A stretch of DNA of 64,000 nt from Streblospio benedicti (taxonomy: Eukaryota > Annelida > Polychaeta > Spionida > Spionidae): assembly GCA_019095985.1 (NCBI GenBank), contig CM032662.1, forward strand, positions 41,129,171 to 41,193,170. The letters are read 5' to 3'. Made by a program: the position numbers and the translations under genes. This document shows positions 50,003 through 63,535 of the stretch, piece by piece (position 1 is the stretch's first letter; each line of letters starts with the position of its first letter). The notes beneath the pieces were generated by a model. It was not told the DNA's origin. It saw nothing but the letters and a program-made list of their open reading frames with translations, and made no database searches.

Positions 50003-50185
50003 CTTAAGCCAGAGTCAGACAGTCCCGATTATTGTAGAAGAATCAGATTTGGTATCTGGCTTTGCATTGCGGTCATTGTTAATTGGCATGTTGTCTCAGT
50101 ATACACATGTTTCACCTCTATATAATAGTTCTCCTCTACTACTGCACAGTAAACCAATTGTCGGCGAGTTTGACTAGGGCTTGAG
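50003..50185. mobile_element. family-B MITE
   Basis: Left CTTAAGCCAGAGTCAGACAG, right (other strand) CTCAAGCCCTAGTCAAACTC, continuing into CGACAATTG against CGATTATTG. 183 bp. Confidence 0.6.
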
Positions 50186-51416
50186 ACAGAATGCTATCAC
50201 ATTTGTTATTACTGTGCATTCCTACTTTAATAGAAAAATGTCTCCACGTTTCTTATTTATTCTCAGAATTCTTAAGAGGATCATGACTTGATTATACAGA
50301 GAACTTACTTAGTTTTCTAACGGTAACAGAGCGTTCATTGTCAGGTGTGTACCTTGTATATTACACGCGCAACTGCAACTTAAATTATTCTGAACAGCTT
50401 TTACCTCGTGGAAGTGTAAATATTGGCACCATTGTAACTCTAGGCTCTACTCCAGCCATAAAGCATCTAAACCACGATGCAGGAATGCGCTGAAGTAAGC
50501 TTTCACTATTTACTTGTAAGTGTTAAGCATTCATTCTGCTCAAATAACCACAGGTTTGTGTGTCACACTAACATGTACAAACTTTGCAGCAAAGTTTGGC
50601 AAGTTGGCCATATGTATATAATACAAATGTATATCTGAAATACTGCACAAACCTATCACCAGCATTTGCATTCATTGGGTCATTAACAACAATGACATGA
50701 TTTCAATAATTGACAAAATAGCACCGTACAGCACACATATGACGTGCGTATCGTAGAATGGGTTGTCAACCCATATGATTGTCACTCAGTCAGCCGCATA
50801 TTGGTATTGATTAATGCCAATGTATCATCAAGCAACTGGTCCATGCCCACGTACCATGCTACTATCTTATCGTTAATCCTGTAGAGCCATATGCACACTC
50901 ATTGCGATGGATTAATATTCACTAGCAGATCAAGTGGTGATCCAAAGCACTAACTGTGTACACTGTTCATGTATGACGTAATGAATTATATATACGAATG
51001 TTGGCAGAGCTAATTAGGCTAATCTGAATCACTCTATTTTATTATATAATCATTTGATCAATGTGAGATACCAATAATGTAAAATCTAATCAACATTGGC
51101 AAAACTGATGCTGTTGTAATCATCACATCAACTATACACATACCAATTTGAGTCCGGTAACAATGATATATAATGAATACTATTATGAAGGGCTATGTTA
51201 ATGTACATACAATTAATAAATAAAAGGCCCCTTTTCAGCTATGTTAATAACATCAGCAATTACCAGAGATATGTACGAGTTCTATATTATGACATAACTG
51301 ATATTTAATAAGTTGTGGTATTGCAGCCATTGTATTGTCCTATTATGCATGACACATAGTGTCGTTTGGACGCACACACTCTGCTAACAGACGCGCTTTT
51401 ACAAGGTAGAATCAAC

Positions 51417-51678
51417 CCTAAAGCCCTCATGTATTTGGCATATCCTATTGCACAGCATAGGCAGATCCAGGGGGTGGAGTGCAAGGTGCGCCCCTCCTTT
51501 TCCCACCAAAATACTTCATTTCCATTGGGTTTTTCAAGTGCGCCCCCGCCCCCCCCCCCCATCCTTTTCCTTAAGTGCACCCCCCCCCCCCACCCTTTCC
51601 AAAAGACATGGATCTGCCTATGCACAGTGCACATTCAGGCGGCCTTAACATTCGTGACTGTCAGACTGGGTCTCAAAG
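51417..51678. mobile_element. family-B remnant carrying a nested family-C element
   Basis: The right end ATTCGTGACTGTCAGACTGG (51650-51669) is clearly family B. A weak left end, CTAAAGCCCTCATG, lies at 51417. Between them is a complete family-C element (51456-51621), which accounts for the extra length. Confidence 0.4.
51456..51621. mobile_element. family-C element, complete (CATAGGCAGATCCA ends)
   Basis: Perfect inverted ends GCATAGGCAGATCCA (51455-51469) and TGGATCTGCCTATGC (51609-51623), with GCACAG on both sides (51450-51455, 51622-51627) as a likely target duplication. The interior is strongly C-rich (two runs of ten or more C). The end sequence resembles hAT-like non-autonomous elements; superfamily is inferred. 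Confidence 0.65.
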
Positions 51679-52151
51679 TACAATGTAAGTCAATATATAT
51701 TGTCACTGGTTGAGTGTATACAACAAATGAATTCACATGATGGGTGCAGTTACAAAACAATTCATGTCATTTAGAAAATCTAAACTGAAATCTCACATAC
51801 ACACTCGTGAATTATTCTACATCGTATTGCAGAACAGGTCAGATTGTGAGATAGTTAACAATGCGGACGTACATGTACGTGTGTTTTTCCCAGTGAGCAA
51901 TACAGTAAGCTCACCATTTAGTACTCAACTCATCCACACACATCTACAAATGACAGGCCTTGAGCATAATACACGGATGCTACTAACATCTCTAGCACAA
52001 CGGGCAGTTATGGTGACATTGACACGCGTATTTTTAATGCATTTGATATACGTGTATGTCCCTACAATGAACGCCTTTTGTGACATATTACAATAGCAAT
52101 ACCATTTTGTATAATCCTAGGTATCTTTCAAAACACAACCTAATGTTTTGC

Positions 52152-52189
52152 ACACACCCCCCCCCCAAAAAAAAAAAAAAAAAAAAAAA
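52152..52189. repeat. poly(C) joined to poly(A)
   Basis: Eleven C followed directly by about 25 A. No retroelement body was found on its 5' side. Confidence 0.9.
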
Positions 52190-53508
52190 TTGCCTGTGCC
52201 CAATTATAGCTATTTAATTAATGATTTTTTTTAAACTTTACAAGTCACTTAACTCATGTCCACTACCAAAGGATTTGCTTATTTGGAACCTTGAGATGGC
52301 TACATATAAACGTGGTCACACCTCACAGTCTCAGGTTTGATCTATCTTGTGATGACAAAATGTGTTTCACCATTGGACACACCCCTAGCTACTAGTACCC
52401 ATGGTGACACGGTATTTCCATATTTCATGTTTCAGTTGTATTTTCATTAGCTAATGTTATTAGCTAATTGTGTGATTGTACATTAAAAATATTTGTACAG
52501 TGTACTAGTCTAATTACAGTTGCGAAGACATTATGCAACATTGACAGTACAATAGGTACAATTAGCAGCTGAATTGTGCAATACAATCATGACAATGTGA
52601 TCATGAATCGCCCTTTATCCAAGAGATGAAACATTCCAACTTGATAATGCAATTACCAACATATAATTTCGTATGCGGGAATTGGTTAAGACACTAATAG
52701 GCGTTTTGGAATTACAGTATAAGCGATTTCATTTTATAGGTCACTTTTAGAGCACATCCCCGAATGCCAGTGTATTGACTCCATTAAAGAAGCAAATCTC
52801 CAAATGCCATATAAACTAATTATGGATTTCACCAATTTGCTGAATAGTATCTATAAACCAGATAATCCAAGATGTGCACAGCCTATGCACTGACAATTAT
52901 TTTGATTGACTTTCTTAAGATCCCTTTCAACCTATCAGATTTTTCATTTTTAAAAAGAGGCACATAGATTCAATGTGGTGTGTGTTCGAAAATGAACTAA
53001 AACCAACACTAACTGCCTCTTAATCTCTGCAATGTATCACACTGTACTGTCAGTAACCATTACTAATCCAAGGGATGTTACGTTTTAAACGTTACGTTAT
53101 ATAATCCACTAATGTGTAAAATCTTCACTATAATGTGTTTGAGTTCATTTTAGTAAGATCACCAACTTCATAGTCTAATACAACATTCTCAAATTGTGTC
53201 AACATATAAAACTCAACAATGACACTGTCACAATAACCACTGACTCTGTATCAATACACTTCATCTGCTGATCACTACGGAGACTTCAAAATCCATATCA
53301 TAATCACCAATTTCACAATGAAAACACACTGAAATGTGTCTCAAAACGTGCTAAACTACACACTGCCCTCTCGTCACAGTAGCCACTTGTCTGTGTCTCC
53401 ACCTGGCGAGTGTGACGATCATAGTGCTCGCCGCCGCCGCCGCTCAGCTCACGTCTGCAGGTGCCGGCGACGGCGGTCGTCTGCTGTTAACACCGGGGGG
53501 TGTAAAGG

Positions 53509-53695
53509 GGGGCGTCACTGCATTCTTTCTGTACATCTCAGACAGTGGTCACTCAGTGGCACAATGGCCTTTTTATGCCTACAAGCTCTTATTCTGCTGC
53601 TATCAGGGGCGTCACTATACACGTTGCTCCGCTTTGTGCATCTCAGACATTGGTCAACTAGCACTATTGTCTTTTTATGCCTACAATGTCTTATA
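53509..53695. repeat. about 100 bp unit doubled beside a CpG-rich tract
   Basis: GGGGCGTCACT, CATCTCAGACA and TTTTTATGCCTACAA recur in order about 100 bases apart. Immediately upstream, 53425-53480 is a CpG-dense GCCGCCGCC stretch, unusual for this AT-rich window. Confidence 0.7.
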
Positions 53696-53778
53696 TGTCA
53701 CATTGCACTGAGATGGTTTAAACTTGAGGATAATGTGTGCTTCTCCTGAAGACGTCGACATGCAACACGGAACCTGTT

Positions 53779-53820
53779 TTATGTGGACATCTTTAGGAGG
53801 AGTTGTAAGTGTCCACATAA
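53779..53820. other. 11 bp stem inverted repeat
   Basis: TTATGTGGACA (53779-53789) and TGTCCACATAA (53810-53820) pair perfectly around 20 bases. AGGTGTCCACACCCACATG about 100 bases on may be part of the same element. Confidence 0.5.
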
Positions 53821-54668
53821 CACATTCGTTATTTAACAGAGGTCGACATCGTGTGATAGGGAAAGGCAGAAGTGAAGCATGACCACACAAACGGCGAGGT
53901 TTCCTAAAATGGGAGGTGTCCACACCCACATGTCCCATTGTATCATAAGTTTGTTTCCAAGTAAAAACATTCGCATCTCACACAAAAAGTTGTACTCAGT
54001 AAGTAGCAGTGGAAAGACTGCCAACATGTTTATGATTGTCTTACTCACGAGTGCTGCTATCAGTGAATGAGCTCATTATGTGCTGATAAGAACGCTCTGT
54101 GATACGAGATAACACACTGAGCTACTCATCTAATCATGCTGCTGTTATAGATCTAATTCTTGAGCAAACTGCAAAGTCAAGCATGTGAGCAGTTTTGAAA
54201 GGTTGTCTTCTTGTGGCCTTAACAGCTATGCTTTTAATAGAGGATTTACCAGAGATACGCTCTTAATATATGTGGGTCTTAATTAACAGGGGTGGTTTTA
54301 ATTAATAACAGATGTACCGGTGGGCTTGATAAAGGTAGTCGTATTAGGTGCTTTCTTATTAGATGAGATTCCAATAGATAGATGTATGATATACTATGTT
54401 ACGACCTTCCTTTCTATGGCTTTATCCGTACGCAGCCTGTGTTTATTGGTACCACTGGAGAAACCACTAAGAGCATATGTCGAGGGGCACAGTTCTAAAT
54501 ATTGCTGACTGTCAATCTGAAGCACCAGGTTATATATGACACACTCTCCTCTGTGATGACGCTGACCTTACAAAGGCCCCCCAACCGGCTAAACCTGACA
54601 CGGTTACACGCCAATAAGTTCGCGTTTGCCGACATACAAACGTGCGTTTGAGTCCTCTATATGACAAT

Positions 54669-54967
54669 TAATACAATAAATGTAAATGTAATTGTGGTGG
54701 TTTATGCTCATAATTCTAGTGCTCTCACGACTTAACATCTACACTAGATCATTGGCATTCTTGTCACGCTATATCTTTCTCAACTTCCCGGCGAGCATAC
54801 AGCATATATTCGCCTGTACATATTTAACACGTAGGTATCTAGGAGCCGTGTGCAACCTGTTAGGGGTAAGTTTGCTCAACACCTACCACCAGACCCGACC
54901 GGGTATCGAACCCACGACCTTCTGCTCAAGAGTCCAACTCCCTGTCCATTCCGTCACGAAAGTACGC
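54669..54967 (-). mobile_element. tRNA-derived SINE, copy 2
   Basis: This is the reverse-oriented homologue of the SINE at 8.5 kb. Its B box is at 54903-54913 (GGGTTCGATACCC on the minus strand) and its A-box region at 54946-54956. The same GGTGTTGAGCAAAC body and ACATTTACATTTATTG tail are present. It is about 50 bp shorter and clearly diverged, so the family has been active over a range of times. Confidence 0.82.
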
Positions 54968-55839
54968 AGTATCTACTGTGAATGAAATGAAACACAAACG
55001 ACAAGGCAATATATACATGTACATCATCACACGGATAGGATAGATATTGTTGGGACGTCCTGTAGAGCGTGGGTCTAGCCTTGACTTGGCCATCACCATG
55101 TGACAGCATCATGAAGTGCTACTTGTGCCCAGTGCTGCTTTCGTCAGTTCTCTGCCGTTTCATATGGAGAGTGTCAATATGGATCCCATATAAAGGCAGT
55201 GGTGATCTCTTCTTGTTTGTGCAAAAACAGTCATGATCTTTAGTCGAGGTTTCGGCATATGGCCTCACATGTTTGCTCAAATCAGATCGCAATCGGACTA
55301 GAATTTACACATTTTTGTTGTTTTCCTTTTCCAATTTCAAATGTATCTGTCATTCTTAGACAAATGAAATTTTTATATTAAAGGATCATGCATTATATGA
55401 GTTTAAGATACGTTTTTTATATATAAAACACAGCCTTCCGTTTAAAATCAGGAGTCTAATATAATATATTCATTTTGATCAAAGGATATATTTTCCATAC
55501 ACATAAATCCACCATTATACATCTACTTCAAGAGGAGGCAAAGCAATGATGCGTCCAATTAAGAATGACAAATTACATTAGAATGTAAGCAGAACCACAA
55601 GGTATATGTTGCCGCACAGCCGTCGAAAGTCTTGTCATTGCGCGCCGCTTTGAACTTCATAATACATCTAGATAAGTGACAGGCAGTGGCAATGATACAT
55701 TGGATGTGGCAGTGCTTTACAGATAGACTTGTCAAATAGGAAGGAAATTTCATTAGGGAATTATGCCGAGTAGAGCTTACCAATGCAAAGAATAACTCTG
55801 CATGTGTTCATAATTTGCAAAACAGTCTCAACGCGTCAA

Positions 55840-55925
55840 CGCGAGACGCTCTTTAAGCGGCTTCAACGAAGAGGTGGTCTCATTGTGGAGGTTTGTAGTC
55901 GTCTTTTTTATGTGAAGGTTTGGCT
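55840..55925. mobile_element. family-A internal fragment
   Basis: GAAGAGGTGGTCTCATTGTG and GAGGTTTGTAGTCGTC match the interior of the short copy at 23.3 kb. No ends remain. Confidence 0.45.
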
Positions 55926-57524
55926 TTTCCTGTATCTGCTTGTGTAGAGCGCATAGGTTCTGGAAATATTTACAGTGCTTTTTATGTACGAGTCCACTTG
56001 CACTTTATAAATGGCATCTGGTACTGAAAAGATAAATGTGTCATACGGACACATGAGACCCATCTGCTTTGGAATAGCATTAATCTCTGTCAAGATTGCA
56101 AACTGATAGCAAACTTGACAAAGTATTTCTATTGATTATCAGGATAGAGAGTTATCATAGGATAGCAAATTAGTGTGTAAAGAATACCTATTTGCATTGT
56201 TTTTTTCTGCACATAGTCAGTCAGCCACCAGCCGCACATACAACCAACCACACATGTAGACACCGTATCTGGACCATATTATATTGGTTGAGTAGATGAC
56301 CACTTTAGTATATACAGTTTGATTAGAGTGTTTGATACATGTTTCCTTGCATTACCAGTATAGTAGCTGACAAGGTATCAATGGTGTTGCCGCCATAGTG
56401 GAAATCAATTAACACACTCAACCCTATGCCAATCGTATAGCATCTTTAAAACAATAAAGTGCTGTCACTTCAGTGCACTCTACATGTACATTGTACACAT
56501 ACATGTATAGATTACGTTAATTCAAAAATTAAAAGAAACAGCACATGATGTCTCAAAGTAACATTATGCAACAAAACTTGTGTCTGATGAAAATTTGCCA
56601 GAAAGTGGCCGGCAGCCGCACATACAACCACACACGGAAGACACGTGCCAACTGGTCCATAAAAATTGTTAAATTAGTGACAAATTTGGCCAATGACGAC
56701 AACAACGTCTATTATAAACCTGTACCTGAGTATTTTCATCTTATTGTTAGACCCGTGTCACTTCCATCTTTGCAGGTTAAGCTATTTGTACTAATTTGCA
56801 AATGCTTGCACTTTAAATCACCAATCTGGTAATAGTGCTACACTTAGTGCCGGGTGCAAGAATAGATGGTTAAACGCCCCAAAATATGCTAGCACAGGGT
56901 TGGATTCTAAATGAAAAAGCCTGTTGAGACCATAGTTTGATCCGGTTCATTTACGAGACCACATTAATATGTACTAATATTGCATAGGTCTATGTATAAC
57001 TTTTGTATCCCTCTGCACTGGCAGTGAATGGCGTGGTTTAATTTGCTTGCCTGATGAGCCGTGAGCAAATTCAATATTGCCACTGCTTTATGCCAACCAG
57101 ACAAAGTGAAACATATATCCACACACAACTATTTAATTAGCATGTGTATATATGGGCACTAGTTGTCCAGACTAGTTTACTACCTGATTCAGCGGGCAGG
57201 GGCCTACATCGTATCCGGTTATACCATTTTTCCAACTCCGTGAGCTTTTTGGCATGTTGACATCCAGGATCAGCAACTGTCGTTCTCACACAATGAATTT
57301 TCTCACCAATTCGAGTAATGAAAGAGACTGGAAAACTTAGCATTTGTATTTGCGTAAATCCACCATTGATGCTCAACCAATTGGTTATAAGTTGCATGGA
57401 AATGGTAGATATCACAGAAATACAAAGCATGTGCAGTTGTAAAGACAGTTGTTCAAACTACAACAGTCTACATGTACATAGGATGTAACTAGGTGCATTA
57501 GTATTTGTTTAAAACACACACCCA

Positions 57525-57565
57525 GCGCCCGGCCATGGTGGGATCGACTCTCTACCCACTATAAA
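57525..57565 (-). repeat. possible SINE fragment (B-box remnant)
   Basis: The minus strand reads GAGTCGATCCCACCATGGCC followed by GGGCGCTGGGTGTGTG, a B-box-like T arm running into a body of the kind seen in invertebrate tRNA SINEs. It is short, with no A box. Confidence 0.25.
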
Positions 57566-60349
57566 ATCATATCAGTCACATGGCAATGGCAGAATGAAGT
57601 GGGTGAAATCATCCAAGTGCTCCAGATAACTGCTGTCATAGCATTTGTGTCAAAAAGTGCACAAGAGTGCCTCACTCGTAATTGTATTCCGATTCGAAGG
57701 TGCTTATTGAAAATTCAAGGTTGAAACAATATGCTGAAAAGTTTGGCTGATGGTAGATTATGCATTGTATGAATGCAATGCACAGTATTTTGATTATACA
57801 TTCGCCGACCGACTAAGATCGAGATGGGAAATGCATAACTGTGTAGTATTTTTAGGTTTGATATCGGCTGTATGGGTGCAAGCTATTGCACCACTGCCAA
57901 CCTCGCGGTCAGTAAGACTTGGTCAGGAATCACGAAGAGTCTGCGTTGTTAGACGGAGCCAACACCTAGCATAAACTATTGCGTGTGGACTTTATCCTAT
58001 AAATGCGCGGCCCGTTCAAATTGACACACTCTGCTCGATTTCTCAGACCGAATGGACATTTTGTGATCCTGATAGTGTGCCTGTGCATCTTCCAGCTGAG
58101 TACATACTAGCGCAACCATGACACCGGACCTAAATGTGTTTCAGACAGGAATCGCAGAATGCGCAAAAGTCAATGTTCAGTCTTGGATAGGATCAGCTGA
58201 GTACTTTTTTCATACTGTTCAGGCACAATCTGTAGTCAGTCACTGTGACTGGGATCGCAGTTGCAAATGCAAAGCATTGTGGATTTAGGTTTGATAACAT
58301 CTTGTATTTATAAGTGGATTGCCCATGATCTTCACTAGTATATTCAATGCTATGCTGTAAAAGAATTATGTGACAAGCATATTGTTTATTTAACATGTGT
58401 TAATGATTCCATTCAAATACAAAAAATACTAATTCCAAAGTTATTGATATCGATAAAATGTGTGGAGGTTGAACAACATAAAAACCACATCCCCAAAAAG
58501 TGGCATTAAATTACAACTATTCTTCCTTTGAAGTATGAACGAATCTGCCGTTTAATAACTCTCGACTGAGCACTCCTTTGGTCGAATAGGCCAACGACAC
58601 TACTTAGAGAATCAATACCCTGTGTTTGTGAAAAATGTGCCAATTTCACTATGTCACTTTCAAGCAAGCCATCAATGGGTCCTTATTACTGTATTCATCT
58701 TGACAGTCGCAAAACGCTTGAGTGATTCCCAGTTTTAGTACGTTATGGATGTTTTCAATGTGCATTTTTGGTCATATTTTTAGACTTATATATTTATCAT
58801 AGGGACTGCCATGAAATAATAAGCAGAAGGGAAATTTCAATTCTTGTGTAGTTACCTTTAAAATCAATGTAGTATGTGCTGCCTATGCCTACTTGTGCTT
58901 TCAATTCCATTCGTCCCCCTCTGGCATCTATACATTGAGCAATAGCAGAGTGAAATAGGATTAGAATTTAAAATCAATATTTTTATTCTGAGCATCATGT
59001 ACAAGTCACCGTGACAATTACATCAAACACATAACACATTGCCCTATATGCACCCGATACTGGTGTTTACATTTGATGTTATTATGGGTTGCACAAGTCA
59101 CATTCATTAAAAACTTCAAATGCACCATCCAGGTGCCACAGCCGCATTTGACCATATGAACAATGGACGCCACGCTCTCATCAAAGCGCACACCATAAGT
59201 GAAGGTCACGGAAAACCACACCACATAGTAGGACTTCACAAATACTAACCGAACCTTCAAATAGAGTCATTTCCTAAATGTAACAGGTTTGTGTGAATTA
59301 ATGTCATGAGCACTCCTTATTCTAAGGTCAATGTGGTCTTTGTTATTATGTCACCGTACCTGAAGCCAAGAAAAATGTGCAATGTGTAGCATTAAAATGT
59401 GTAATGAAGAGAAAAATTAAAATGTGTACTAAACGGGCCTACTCATTTGAAAGTAAAGCTGAAATGAACATCTATTAGTAGTCACTCTTGCATCTACAAA
59501 TTAGCAACTCTAACTCTGCGTTTCCCCTCATGCTTTCAAGTACAAAGTGATGGGTGTATATACAAAATAAAACCTTGCCTTAGGGACACTAATGCAAGTA
59601 TAAAGTTGTGTCTCCATTAAGACGATGCATAGACCCACGAGTGAAACATTTTTGTACCAACATAATTCCAGGAAAAGGGAGAATAGAAGTATGTTCCCCA
59701 TTTTAAGTTGCCCCAATGGTGAGGTTGTACTTCACTGCCATCATGATAATAATATGCATCGGGAATTTGCTCTTTAATCCAAAGTAGGGGACTTCGTGCC
59801 ATTACTCCAGCTGCATGTCATCTGCATCTGGTGTCTCTCTGTTGAGATCTGTGGTCTTCAGAGCAGGGTCATGGTACAATCCTGATGGCAATGTAAAGGG
59901 CACGAAGATTATAGGTAACCTTCAAGTACAATCCTGTTTTTATTTGCCAGATGACTACATCCTGGTGGACAATGTGTGTTAAGCTATGGCCAGACTGCCC
60001 TGAATATTGAAACCCCATAATCAATTGCGATATTGCAACATTTATCAATTGCACATTCTCTCCTCACTTACGGGTTATTATAGGTAGGTTAATCTTGTTT
60101 AAGCCATTTCTCATCTACATGATCTATAACAATTGTAAAAATCAGCAATAAACATGTGTAGCTATCAGATTGGGGCTTGACCTTCAATAAAAGTCCTGTT
60201 TTCTTGTGAAATGACTACATGTATACACCTAGTCATAATGAAAAATGTCTATTGTCTGATGTACATCTTATACAACAAACTGTGTTGCGCTGGCCATAAC
60301 AAGGTCATTCTACTAATATTTCATGACACCCTAAACTCTTGACTTTTCC

Positions 60350-60402
60350 CATGTGTGTGTGTGTGCGTGCGTGCGTACGTGCGTGCGTGCGTGTGTGTGT
60401 GG
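60350..60402. repeat. (GTGC/GTGT)n tract
   Basis: About 50 bases of alternating purine-pyrimidine GTGT and GCGT words, a potential Z-DNA former. Confidence 0.9.
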
Positions 60403-62799
60403 TGTATGTATGGCCGAAGTCTAAGGGGATGGGGTACTGTTTAAATCTTCATAAGATATCACAGTCAGCCCTTATGAAAATTGTCGACACGTTAGACATT
60501 GGCTTGTACACGCGTACATCCATATTTTATATTTCAGGTTGTCTCGCTTCAAAACAATACTATAATATTAACACACTCACATTTTGCAGGCTTAATACAC
60601 AAGAAACACAGCAAAAAGAATATGTAAGTGAAGAGAATGTAGTAATTGAATCTTTTGCCTAGTCTCAATTACAGGCTTTGTTTCATATATTCCATCATCA
60701 TTTTCCCTGGATCTGTGATTATTTGCCGGCACCCTGTATTATCCGTCTGGGGTCCTCTTATTAGCTGATAATTCATACAAGAGCACTGTTACAATTTCTC
60801 ATTATGCGTTTACTTCCTTTTTGGGTTTAGTTACATTTATTTAATTTAAATATGCATGCATTTATCATAGATTAGATAAGGTGATGATATGGGAAATCTT
60901 CTCTGAACTTTATACGATCACAATCTTTACAAAAAGTGAAACGTAACATAATTCAAAGATTGCATTCCAGCTAGTAAACATGTAATGGTAGACCCCTCTT
61001 GAACGGAAACATATTCACATGAGAAATGACATTTCTATCATCTCAGATGATTAATTAGATAGATTATTGTCCTTAATAATTTATAAAATAAACATACTTC
61101 CACTATAAAGAAGGTTTTGTCTAATTTGTTGTGTAGACAAAACGTTGTCTTCATCTAGATAATGGATTCATTTTCCCTACAAATATGCATTAATTGTCCC
61201 AGAGAATGAATAATCAGGCATTGTTTTTGTTAAAAAAACCCAATAATATTCCAAGTGCATTATGTTTGTTCTACAGCTTACAGACAAGTCTAAATATATA
61301 ACTAGATACCACTTTTTTCCAAGGGATTTGGTTATCCACGTACTAAATTCATATATTGAAATACAATACAAATGGCCGATGGATGGGAGCGGATTAGGGT
61401 TGGGGAGAACATTCCTTTTAGTATATTTTTTTCTTAATTTTGGTCAGGCCCTGTACCCATTGGACTTTGGCATTCCGGTGATGCAACATATTTCCGCATA
61501 ATCCTGTACACTTTTTGCCTGAGATCTTAGTGTATTTTCTTTGTTTTTTTCTCTTAGGGAAGAAGACAGCCTATTACAAAACACTATATACTGCTTTAAA
61601 ATACTTGCCTAAGGAGTGCATCCAGTAAAACCAGGGGTTATAATCATTTGTACTTACAATTGACACAGAACTGGGGTGAAGGAATGAAAATATAAGAACT
61701 TATTTATCGAACAATTGTAAAATTTCAATATACAGCCCCAAAATATTCCCTTAAAATCAAGTTTAAGACCTAATTGTAAGATATGTATTGCAATGTGTGT
61801 GGTCCTGCATCCAGTGACTATTGCAAACTCGCACCATCATTAAGGTTTTTATACTCAGTGCAATCTGCTCATGTTGAAAAATGACAACAGGTCTAATCGA
61901 GCATTTTAGGAGATGAGCAAGAGAGAGATAACTAAGGCTCAATTTGTCCCATAGTAGCATTTCATTTAGTTGTGCAAATGCATATTCTTGAGCCACCCTA
62001 CTTAACCCTTGAGTGAGTAACGTGGACACTGGTGCTAATATTACAAGCTAGAGGAAAGCCTAAAATAAGCTTAAATCTATAAATTCTGATGTCTTATTCA
62101 ACATGCCTCCAACATCAGCTTTTGTAAAGCGTACTTTAGACGTCATTCTAGTTTGCAGTGTTAGCGATATAGATGACTAACCAACAACTGGTAATATAGG
62201 ATTGCAGTTGTTATTCATTGACTCAATTACTGATAACCACGAGCCGTCTTGTAGAATGATTATTGTTCATATTTCATAACAATACATTTGACCGTAAGCA
62301 TTACCGAGGAATATTGTTTTATGTAGTATGAGAAGATAATCTCAATTTACGAGTATTCTAAGACTTAAATAGTTAACACATGTACTGCACCATGTACAGT
62401 ACATGTACTAAATACAATAATTGTGTTGACGATTTGGGAGTTCCAAACCTCCATAAACTGCATGAACATAAGAACTTCTCTATTCAAATACTAGAGGCAA
62501 GTTCTGGGTATGTTAGATAGAGAGCTTAGTGGTAGTTGCAATTTCAGACTACGTCAATTGGCTTCAGTGAACAAAACCTCACTGTAAATAAGTTGATCCA
62601 TGAATTGGGCAATTCACGAGAAGTTTGTTGTTTTTACAGTCTTGTTTGTGTGGTTTTGATGGTGAATGTGTTCAGTTGTTCAGCTACATAAAGCATTAAT
62701 TGGGTATTGAATTTCGTTGAAGATATTCACTTTCTTTGGCATTGGAACTTGATGGAGCGCATTGCAATAAAGTACGTTACAGTTTCTGTGCTTACATCT

Positions 62800-62900
62800 A
62801 GAATGACAGAGAGGTGGTCTCTTTATTAGAATTCATGTTTGGCCTCTTGATGAGGTATTTGGACAGTGAAAACATGGTCTTATCATTAAGGTAATCTAGA
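62800..62900. mobile_element. family-A internal fragment
   Basis: GAGAGGTGGTCTCTTTATTA and TGGTCTTATCATTAAGGTAA are family-A words. No terminal repeats are seen. Confidence 0.45.
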
Positions 62901-63149
62901 CACAGAAGGGATCGTCAATTCACATTCTACTATACACATGTTTTCAGTAGTACACTCCCAAAGGGCAAGCACTGAACGGTCATTGACCGATATATTGACC
63001 AGCACCATAACATTGTGTTGTTTTTGTTATAAATCAAAGAAACGTGACGTCTAAGTGCAATAGTCCTGTAAGTGTGCTTCACAATGCTTAAGCTCATCAT
63101 GGCATATATGTGATGTCTATTGGCCTAGATGCTATAAGTTTTCCTTAGT

Positions 63150-63470
63150 ACAGTCCCTGGTTAAATAAGCATTTATCAAGATACTATCAACACCTGTTTA
63201 AAATGACCACCTCAAAATTGATATAGTAATTTTCAAAGTCTCTGGCATTTAAAAAAGTGACTGCAAATATCCATAAAGAGACTGTGTTGTATTATTTACT
63301 TACAACACGATCTAATGATACAGTCTTTCACGAAGACCTCAATCAAGACAAGCTTTTTAAAGAGGTCTCCTCGATAATAACATAATTATTGTCATAGTCT
63401 CCAGCCTACACAAAAGAACACTGCAAAACTCTACAAGAGGCAACCTCTCTATTGAAACGAATTTAGCCCA
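63150..63470. mobile_element. family-A debris, two worn pieces
   Basis: GAAGACCTCAATCAAGACAA and AGAGGTCTCCTCGATAATAA, then GAGGCAACCTCTCTATTGAA, carry the alternating gaccac/gtggtc layout. The tRNA-like fragment follows directly. Confidence 0.4.
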
Positions 63471-63475
63471 GTCTC

Positions 63476-63535
63476 CAACAGAACCAACAAGGGCACGAAC
63501 CCGCGACATCGTAGTTACGAGCCTGCGCTCGCTAC
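63476..63535 (-). repeat. tRNA-like SINE fragment
   Basis: On the minus strand GTAGCGAGCGCAGGCTCGTA is followed by an anticodon-arm-like stretch and a B-box-like GCGGGTTCGTGCCC. The acceptor stem does not close. It looks like the 3' half of a tRNA-derived element, not a tRNA gene, and differs from the two SINEs above. Confidence 0.35.

Larger units (their letters stand above)
55926..62799. other. non-genic DNA
   Basis: Long AT-rich stretch. CAGCCGCACATACAACCA-like words occur twice (56229 and 56606). TATAAAT at 57998 with a 55-codon ATG frame at 58118 is noted but not called. CATGTAC-A-GTACATG at 62391-62405 is a palindrome. Confidence 0.45.

Noticed and set aside
51305-51713. Overlapping 109- and 115-codon frames on both strands
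   Set aside because: Both are produced by the C-rich family-C element; glycine/proline runs only.
51737-52096. 119-codon plus-strand frame
   Set aside because: No motif and no splice or start support; length is within chance for AT-rich DNA of this size.
53336-53749. Arginine-rich or alanine-rich frames over the CpG-dense tract
   Set aside because: They translate GCC repeats and the 100 bp duplication. The signal-peptide-like version starts at GTG with no ATG in frame.
57998-58287. TATAAAT followed by a 55-codon ATG frame (58118) with good start context
   Set aside because: Single short frame, no conserved motif, no downstream exon; not enough for a gene call.
59018-59260. 80-codon minus-strand frame
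   Set aside because: Weak splice signals only and no recognisable family.
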